From Clostridia bacterium (GTDB taxonomy: Bacteria > Bacillota > Clostridia > Oscillospirales > Acutalibacteraceae), in NCBI GenBank assembly GCA_017465505.1, contig JAFTWB010000025.1, positions 1 through 58,605 on the forward strand: a DNA stretch of 58,605 nucleotides. Direction: 5' to 3'. Below, in pieces: positions 56,674 through 58,605 of the stretch (position 1 is the stretch's first letter; each line of letters begins with the position of its first letter). The notes beneath the pieces were generated by a model. It had not been told where the DNA came from. It searched no databases and saw only the letters and a program-made list of their open reading frames with translations. The translations under genes were made by a program, and so were the position numbers.

Positions 56674-57312
56674 ATGGCAATTAAAATTTTACACTTGTAC
56701 TCTGACTTTATGAACCTTTACGGCGAATACGGCAATATCCGCCTGCTGACCAAGACTCTTGAAGAGAAAGGGCAGGAAGTTTCTCCGGAAAGCAAAACCA
56801 TCACTGATAAGGACATCGACTTTACAGCTTATGATTTCATTTACTGCGGTGCAGGAACAGAAAGCAAAAGAACCTTTGCCCTGAATCATCTTATGAAATT
56901 CAGAGAAAGCCTGAAGGAAGCTTTCGACTCAGACAAGGTAATTCTCTTTACAGGCAACTCTTGGGAAATGCTCGGCAAATCAATCACCACCGCTGAGGGT
57001 AAAGTTCTTGAAGGACTTAAACTTTTTGATTTCACCGTAAAAGAGCAAAACGCAAGACGCCTTACAGGCGATATTAAAGCAAAGGCGGATTTTCCGGACA
57101 CTGAGCTTATCGGATTTATTAACAAATGCAGTGAGGTTGAGGGTGTTTCTTCTCCCCTTTTTACTCTTACAATGAAGCCCGAAAGCTTCGCTTCAGATAT
57201 GGAAGGCATAAGAGAAAAGAACCTCTTCGGCACTCAGATTGTAGGCCCTGTGCTGGTTAAGAATCCCACCTTCTGCGAATATATGGCAGAGCTTATAATC
57301 CGAAACAAATAA
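56674..57312 (+). CDS. gatD: GatD-like glutamine amidotransferase homologue lacking catalytic residues
   Basis: 212 residues, about 30 shorter than S. aureus GatD. The fold and many family positions are kept (LYGEYGNIRLL start, LEGLKLFDFTV, RRLTGD, FGTQIVGPVLVKNP). But the nucleophile region reads FTGNSWEMLGK where the family has ICGGYQ.LGK: Cys94 is Gly94. The catalytic His of LHGP is Val190 (IVGP). GGG.DREQ is GAGTESKRT. So it should not hydrolyse glutamine. It may still support MurT, with free ammonia as donor, or bind something else. Starts 2 nt after murT, so certainly its partner. Confidence 0.85.
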   Translation: MAIKILHLYSDFMNLYGEYGNIRLLTKTLEEKGQEVSPESKTITDKDIDFTAYDFIYCGAGTESKRTFALNHLMKFRESLKEAFDSDKVILFTGNSWEMLGKSITTAEGKVLEGLKLFDFTVKEQNARRLTGDIKAKADFPDTELIGFINKCSEVEGVSSPLFTLTMKPESFASDMEGIREKNLFGTQIVGPVLVKNPTFCEYMAELIIRNK

Positions 57313-57335
57313 AAAAGCAGACCCGAAAGCCTGCC

Positions 57336-57364
57336 TTGACAACATTATAATATTTGCGTATAAT
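57336..57364 (+). promoter_or_regulatory. Consensus promoter of the antitoxin RNA
   Basis: TTGACA (57336-57341), 17-nt spacer, TATAAT (57359-57364), a perfect sigma-A consensus with no open reading frame downstream on this strand. Confidence 0.85.
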
Positions 57365-57370
57365 ATAAAT

Positions 57371-57457
57371 GAAAGAGCTACCGATAGACGGTTAGCCCAA
57401 GTTTTGGTTAAGAAATAACCGCCACTATTTGAGCGTGTGGGCGGTTATTTCTTTTTT
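57371..57457 (+). ncRNA. Probable type I antitoxin RNA
   Basis: An RNA of about 87 nt from the consensus promoter to a strong terminator: 13-bp stem AGAAATAACCGCC (57411-57423) and GGCGGTTATTTCT (57440-57452) followed by TTTTT. It runs towards, and overlaps, the 3' end of the leftward toxin gene. Its 5' part has GAGCTACC...CGGTTAGCCC (57375-57398), a hairpin also found in the toxin mRNA leader (57577-57605, inverted in the DNA). Confidence 0.75.
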
Positions 57458-57531
57458 ATTATAGCAACAACTGTGCCGATAACAGTCACAATCAGGGTAC
57501 AAAACAAAAACAAGCTTTCGTATGTAACCAC
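57445..57531 (-). CDS. Small hydrophobic toxin, holin-like type I family
   Basis: 28 residues, MVTYESLFLFCTLIVTVIGT then a hydrophobic run and KKK. This is the pattern of the 'putative holin-like toxin' peptides of Firmicutes type I toxin-antitoxin loci: one transmembrane helix with a basic tail. It starts at GTG (57531) with AAGGGGG 7 nt upstream. The mRNA comes from TTGATT-17-TAGAAT at 57631-57659 and has a 90-nt structured leader. The stop lies within the shared terminator hairpin, so toxin and antitoxin RNAs overlap tail to tail. Overproduction would depolarise the membrane in known relatives; not shown here. Confidence 0.82.
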   Translation of the reverse strand: MVTYESLFLFCTLIVTVIGTVVAIIKKK

Positions 57532-57630
57532 AGCAACACCCCCTTATCACAAGAGGGCAAGTACCCTCTGTAATGAGGGCTAACCGCCTACCGTTATGGT
57601 AGCTCCTTGGTACAATCTGTACCATTGTCG

Positions 57631-57659
57631 ATTCTATCACACTTCGACATAAAAATCAA
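57631..57659 (-). promoter_or_regulatory. Promoter of the toxin mRNA
   Basis: Leftward TTGATT (57654-57659), 17-nt spacer, TAGAAT (57631-57636). Overlaps the last codons of the small membrane-protein gene. A GGTACA/TGTACC palindrome follows at about 57609-57623, at the transcript 5' end. Confidence 0.7.
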
Positions 57660-57787
57660 CACTCTTCGCTTTTATTCTGAGTTTCTCTAATTGCATCTTT
57701 AACAGCTTTTTTTATTACATAGTATAAAACGATTGAAACAATACCAACTGTCAATAAATATAATAGCAATTCAATAATAGCATCCAT
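57656..57787 (-). CDS. Small single-pass membrane protein (DUF6019-like)
   Basis: 43 residues, MDAIIELLLYLLTVGIVSIV then an amphipathic charged tail (KKAVKDAIRETQNKSEEC). Start set by AGGAGTTAT 6 nt upstream of the ATG at 57787. It follows the YozG-like regulator by 21 nt and completes a DUF2975-HTH-small protein operon, an arrangement seen in other Clostridia. DUF6019 membership is from memory of such neighbours. Confidence 0.7.
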   Translation of the reverse strand: MDAIIELLLYLLTVGIVSIVLYYVIKKAVKDAIRETQNKSEEC

Positions 57788-57808
57788 ACAAATAACTCCT
57801 ATCAGTTA

Positions 57809-58021
57809 TTATTCATCCTTCTGAAATTCCAGAATATCTCCGGCTTCGCAATCAAGCACGTCGCAGATCGCTGCAAGGGTGGCAAAGCGAATAGCCGTTA
57901 CTTTGTTGTTTTTGATTTTGGAAAGGTTGACGTTGGAGATACCTACACGCTCAGCAAGCTCGTTTAATGACATTTTTCTCTCAACCATCATTCTATCCAA
58001 TCGGAGAACTATTTTACCCAT
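57809..58021 (-). CDS. XRE-family regulator, YozG-like
   Basis: 70 residues, one Cro/C1 HTH (KIVLRLDRMMVERKMSLNEL; GISNVNLSKIKNNKVTAIRF; LDCEAGDILEF) as in YozG regulators that sit next to DUF2975 proteins. AAGGAGGTC precedes the ATG. 10 nt downstream of the DUF2975 gene, so co-transcribed. Confidence 0.88.
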   Translation of the reverse strand: MGKIVLRLDRMMVERKMSLNELAERVGISNVNLSKIKNNKVTAIRFATLAAICDVLDCEAGDILEFQKDE

Positions 58022-58031
58022 AGTGACCTCC

Positions 58032-58589
58032 TTACAGTAAACCGTCTACATCATTTTCAAGTGCCACACCGTGAGCAAAAAACTGCGACAGACACAAAAC
58101 AATAATACCCATAAGGATACCACTCATATCAATGCTGATTTCAGCTACTTCAGAACCTGTTACCAAACGAGCAATGATACTCACAAAGAGTCCGATGACG
58201 GGGATTGCAATGGTAAAGATACCAACCTCTCTTATCAAGCGCACGTTATCTTTTTGGAACGGAGTAGAATTCTCAGATTTCTTGAAAATCTGATTTAAGT
58301 TACGGAACACCATAGCTACCAAAGAAATGATAATCATCGAACCAATACCAAAGACAACAAAAGTAGCGGTATCAATCATACCATCAACAACGGGAGCATT
58401 TACTTCAAATCCGTAAACTTCGAGATTTGCTCCGCAGCACTCCTTAGCATCAAAGCCGACAAAGTATCCAACCAAGTTCGGAGCTGCAATAGAACAGATG
58501 ATAGCGGCTAACATCAGTGCTACCCCAACCCATTGGAACACTTCGATAATTTTTGTAAGAACCTTTCCGAGTTTATTAAGACCTTTCAT
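58032..58589 (-). CDS. DUF2975 family membrane protein
   Basis: 185 residues with four predicted transmembrane helices (about 17-40, 72-95, 115-140, 155-180). DUF2975 proteins are Firmicutes membrane proteins of unknown function paired with a YozG-type regulator, the arrangement here. AGGAGG lies 8 nt upstream of the ATG, close to the window end. First gene of the three-gene operon. Confidence 0.85.
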   Translation of the reverse strand: MKGLNKLGKVLTKIIEVFQWVGVALMLAAIICSIAAPNLVGYFVGFDAKECCGANLEVYGFEVNAPVVDGMIDTATFVVFGIGSMIIISLVAMVFRNLNQIFKKSENSTPFQKDNVRLIREVGIFTIAIPVIGLFVSIIARLVTGSEVAEISIDMSGILMGIIVLCLSQFFAHGVALENDVDGLL

Positions 58590-58605
58590 TACTCATACCT
58601 CCTGA

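Noticed and set aside
57425-57640. A 71-residue reading frame on the minus strand across the toxin locus
   Set aside because: Cys-rich, low-quality translation with no ribosome binding site; it is another frame of the toxin mRNA, whose 28-residue frame fits a known peptide type.

Overview
The window reads as a chromosomal segment of an anaerobic Firmicute of the class Clostridia, most likely an Oscillospiraceae/Ruminococcus-type gut bacterium. The grounds are an S10-spc-alpha ribosomal protein cluster in Firmicutes order, Gram-positive zinc-type Adk and S14, MurT/GatD-type cell wall genes, strong AGGAGG ribosome binding sites, a split transketolase, and five secreted proteins ending in type I dockerins. 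The dockerins imply a cellulosome-like cohesin scaffold encoded elsewhere. No rRNA, tRNA, CRISPR array or complete transposon was seen.

Layout. 1-5554: an array of small hairpins with 9-nt linkers, a CPBP membrane protease, and two leftward dockerin genes (Big2 domain; BspA-type LRR). 5910-15863: a tightly coupled six-gene rightward operon: Sel1-repeat protein, multidomain kinase (HEPN-like, possible PIN-like, kinase, zinc ribbons), TerY-like vWA protein, PP2C-like phosphatase and two WYL proteins, the second with a C-terminal domain carrying two HxT motifs as in 2H phosphoesterases. 15880-22176: surface-glycan genes (pyruvyl transferase-like, epimerase, family 2 glycosyltransferase) and a CotH-dockerin protein. 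22277-26952: a fused MacB-type ABC exporter and a secreted GLUG-type protein. 27028-31099: flavin reductase, birA, coaBC, a PanT-like ECF S component and coaX, a cofactor (biotin/CoA) block. 31310-35041: split transketolase, then an ECF sigma factor, a membrane anti-sigma candidate and a lipoprotein. 35187-36200: a dockerin-LRR gene whose 3' end has been replaced by a dispersed repeat. 36387-51765: the ribosomal cluster read leftward (rpsJ to rplQ with secY, adk, map, infA, rpoA), from a strong promoter at 52063-52091 with a hairpin/terminator leader. 52222-54718: a MITE-like element and a fifth dockerin gene. 54827-58589: a small XRE regulator with paired operators, murT, a gatD lacking its catalytic residues, a type I toxin-antitoxin locus too small for ordinary gene calling, and a DUF2975/XRE/small-membrane-protein operon.

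The best candidate for an undescribed system is the 5910-15863 operon. Its kinase, vWA and phosphatase genes match the TerY-P (YegI/YegL/YegK) triad concept. Here the triad is joined to a candidate RNase (HEPN, possibly PIN), a Sel1 scaffold and WYL regulators, one with a putative 2H domain. A plausible but unproven reading is a phospho-regulated RNA-damage or phage-response system.
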